64,000 nt of DNA, taken from Chloroflexota bacterium (lineage in GTDB: Bacteria; Chloroflexota; UBA6077; FW602-bin22). The translations under genes were made by a program, and so were the position numbers. The stretch lies in NCBI GenBank assembly GCA_004297775.1, contig SCUE01000037.1, positions 152,181 to 216,180 on the forward strand. The letters run 5' to 3'. Below are positions 62,174 to 64,000 of this stretch, in pieces (the first letter of the stretch is position 1; each line of letters opens with the position of its first letter). Below the pieces are notes generated by a model. The model saw only the letters and a program-made list of their open reading frames with translations. It was not told the DNA's origin and did no database searches.

Positions 62174-63004
62174 TCAGACCGGCGGGCGCTTCCAGCCAAT
62201 CCAGGCACACAGCGCTTCGCCCATCACCAACTCCAGGTCGGGACCGGTCAGCCAGGGAAGCTCCTCGGCAAAGAGGGTCACAACCTGACGCCAGGAGCAC
62301 GGCATCCGGGTGATATCGCTGCCCCAGAAGAAACGATCGGGCCCAAAGGCGTCGAAGATCCGGTGAAGGTGCTCGTGGATCGGGCGAAACGGATACGGCT
62401 CGCTCGAGTACCACGGCGCTCCGGTCGCCTTGACCGCCACGTTCGGATACCGCGCGAGATCGAGTAGCGCCGGCATATGGGCGAACGCCGCCGCGTCCTT
62501 GGCGTAGCCGGTCCCGCCGCGACCGCCGAGGTGATCGACGATCAAACGCAGATTCGGATGGCGCTCGGCAACGTGGCCGACCACGGGGAGGAAGTCCACC
62601 GCCTGAAGCGCAACCGGAAGCCTGGCCCGTTCGGCCGCTGGCCAGAGCCAGTCGATCGTACCGTCGGTCGGCCAGGTCCGTTGCCCCGGACCGTGGAACG
62701 TGAAGCGCAAACCGACCATTCCCGGCCGCTCGCGCCAGCCGTCGATCAGGCCACGGCTCTCCGGTCGGTCGAGCGGGAAATTGCCAAGAATTGCGAAACG
62801 GTCCGGATGCTGCCGCGCCGCTTCGACCGCGAGTTCGTTCGACGCCGGATCCCACGAGGGAGGGTGGATGATCGCCGCGTCGATCCCGGCCTCGTCCATC
62901 TCGGCGAGCAACTCGTCCTTCGTGAACGACGGTACGGCACGGTGCGTCGGCGTGGTTGGCGGCCCGACGCCCCAGATGTGTACTTGCGCGTCGATGATCC
63001 GCAT
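62174..63004 (-). CDS. Amidohydrolase-2 family protein
   Basis: A 276-residue amidohydrolase related to the gluconolactonase/2-pyrone-4,6-dicarboxylate lactonase group. MRIIDAQVHIWG is the first metal site (D-x-Q-x-H), LIVDHLGG lies in the middle, and FFWGSDITRMP gives the final aspartate. It probably hydrolyses a lactone or similar ring compound. The ATG at 63004 is preferred because AATACT ends six bases before it; a GTG at 63040 would add 12 residues. Confidence 0.83.
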   Translation of the reverse strand: MRIIDAQVHIWGVGPPTTPTHRAVPSFTKDELLAEMDEAGIDAAIIHPPSWDPASNELAVEAARQHPDRFAILGNFPLDRPESRGLIDGWRERPGMVGLRFTFHGPGQRTWPTDGTIDWLWPAAERARLPVALQAVDFLPVVGHVAERHPNLRLIVDHLGGRGGTGYAKDAAAFAHMPALLDLARYPNVAVKATGAPWYSSEPYPFRPIHEHLHRIFDAFGPDRFFWGSDITRMPCSWRQVVTLFAEELPWLTGPDLELVMGEALCAWIGWKRPPV

Positions 63005-63129
63005 CGCGACAGTATTGCCCGAACCTGGTGCTTTCGTCACGGCTCATCCTCGGTCGCGGCGCACGGTGAACGCCGCCCGCGACCCGCGGAACGGGGCGAA
63101 AGCCGCGACGCGCCAGAAATGAGGCTTGG

Positions 63130-63171
63130 TGGTACGTCCGGCAGGACTCGAACCTGCGGCCTTCGGATCCG
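63130..63171 (-). tRNA. 3' part of a tRNA gene without its 5' half (candidate att site)
   Basis: Read on the minus strand there is part of an anticodon loop ending GGA, a 3' anticodon stem TCCGA, a five-base variable region, a T arm GCAGG-TTCGAGT-CCTGC, an acceptor strand CGGACGT, the discriminator A and an encoded CCA. No complementary ACGTCCG acceptor strand, D arm or 5' anticodon stem follows at the right distance, so the gene is incomplete. G at position 37 after a CG is consistent with an arginine tRNA, but identity is uncertain. Such 3' fragments mark the far end of elements that integrate into tRNA genes. Confidence 0.65.
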
Positions 63172-63307
63172 CTCCGTTCGGCTGGCTTCGGCAATTGAAC
63201 CCCGTTTCGACACAAATGAAGGCGCCGCGCTGAAGCTTGGTCAGTCCTGCCTCACAGTTGTGGCCTTCGACCCGATCGCCCAGTGAGCATCGTGGGTACT
63301 TACTCCG

Positions 63308-63990
63308 TCATTCTCGGACTCGGGTTGTTATGTCTCTGAATCGGATACCGGGATTCTTGCCGCGAGCGTGCTTCACCTGCATCGAGAATATTGGTCGCCC
63401 ACGGTATTTGACGATTGGCTCAGTCCCCCAGCGGTAACCACCGGGCCTCGGAGTGCAGGGGGTGAAGCTCACATCTGACAGTTCGACCGCTTCGGGGTCG
63501 ATCGCATCCACCGCAGTTGCCGTTCGGACCTCGCCGCTACGACGATCGACGACAAGCACAATGGCGTTATCGCTGCCGTTCTGATACTTCTTGATCGTGG
63601 AAAACAAGTGACGAACCGCATCAAGGTTCCGGGGCGCGCCTCGGCAAGATAGTTGGCTTTGGTTCGGGCACCAGACCCAACATCATACAAGTCTAGAACT
63701 TCAATTATCGTTGTCTGAAGCAACAACGCCACGTTTTCGAGGTGCTCAAAGATTTCGTGTATCGTGTTGCGGCCGAACAGTCGGTGGACAGTTTGATCAA
63801 CCGCATCCTGGTCACGACGAAACAAGATTCCGAAGAGCCGATAGATGCTCGACGTCTGGCCAATAGCAGCCAGCGCCGTCTGGTCGTGTCCCCGGATGTG
63901 TGTAGAAGCGGAGGCCGTTGACAGACGGCCACCGCGCGGTTCTCATTGGGATGCTTGATTTCGCCAAGAGGAGAACCGACACGATGACCG
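63308..63990 (-). pseudogene. Frameshifted gene of unknown function, lower GC, at the right edge
   Basis: Two consecutive minus-strand frames read like one protein. The first contains IHEIFEHLENVALLLQTTIIEVLDLYDVG and LMRFVTCF, here cited as EHLENVALLLQTTI and LMRFVTCF. It continues one frame over as STIKKYQNGSDNAIVLVVDRR to the stop at 63308. The switch coincides with an AAAA run at 63601-63604 (TTTT in the coding sense), so a one-base change or ribosomal slippage would join them. A second frame change near 63910-63935 is possible, where an upstream frame reads GEIKHPNENRAVAV. The 5' end may lie outside the window. Family not recognised. Confidence 0.35.
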
Positions 63991-64000
63991 ACACGCTCAG

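Noticed and set aside
63130..63215. A complete tRNA gene
   Set aside because: No matching 5' acceptor strand, D arm or 5' anticodon stem could be found on the minus strand upstream of the T arm.
62166..63215. A long minus-strand frame of about 349 codons running through the tRNA piece
   Set aside because: It is in a different frame from the recognisable amidohydrolase, is extremely rich in Arg/Ser, and starts inside tRNA sequence; it is a shadow.

Overview
The window is high-GC, gene-dense bacterial chromosome with tightly packed operons. The best guess for the source is a Chloroflexota lineage, perhaps SAR202-, Thermomicrobia- or Limnocylindria-like. The reasons are the Sbp (DUF1290) gene beside ftsZ, a compact cell-wall cluster, a B12-dependent ribonucleotide reductase, an SCO1664-type kinase-like protein, and several amidohydrolases and luciferase-like flavin enzymes. 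The phylum call is inference; no rRNA gene is present.

Layout. 2-3217: tadA-tadB-tadC pilus genes, with tadA cut by the window start. 3248-10445: an amino-acid permease, an MFS exporter, a primary-type sigma factor with an unusual insertion in region 3, and a GT39-like membrane glycosyltransferase. 10510-11118: superoxide dismutase. 11198-21044: a chain of rsmH, murF, mraY, murD, murG, a CvpA-like gene, murC, murB and ddl, each joined to the next by a 1- or 4-base overlap. It is followed by sbp and ftsZ; ftsZ is preceded by a 26-codon leader ORF. murE, ftsI, ftsL, ftsW, ftsQ and ftsA are absent. 23044-26138: nrdR-nrdJ behind a promoter carrying two NrdR-box-like sites 31 bp apart. 26188-32265: pgeF, yggS, yggT, an alkyladenine glycosylase, a FlgM-like orphan, a PAP2 phosphatase and a secreted zinc peptidase. 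32281-35688: an SCO1664-family gene, a selenoprotein W-like gene read through an in-frame TGA, and a MoaD-like plus tungsten aldehyde oxidoreductase pair. 35770-50138: fabI, a lactonase, a uridine-kinase-like gene and a catabolic region (SDR, two ACMSD-type amidohydrolases, Rieske protein, F420-type reductase, RraA, luciferase-like oxidoreductase). 50383-63004: an HpcH/HpaI aldolase, a decayed luciferase-like gene, an ATPase-nuclease protein with its own inverted repeat, a small nitrosative-stress pair, a CMD/luciferase pair, an AlkP-type phosphoesterase, msrQ-msrP, a DapA-family lyase, NIPSNAP and another amidohydrolase. 63130-64000: the 3' part of a tRNA gene without its 5' half, next to visibly lower-GC, frameshifted sequence. 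This looks like the edge of an integrated element.

Most notable. (1) A gene at 33371-33132 (minus) encodes the thioredoxin-like CxxU motif of the SelW/Rdx family with TGA at the second redox position and a hairpin 10 nt after it. Ordinary gene calling would split or miss it. (2) At least six genes have a TA(G/C)AAT -10-like element only 5-8 nt before the start codon, which suggests leaderless transcription. (3) A candidate att site lies at the right edge. (4) The sigma factor carries an insertion. (5) A leader ORF lies in front of ftsZ.
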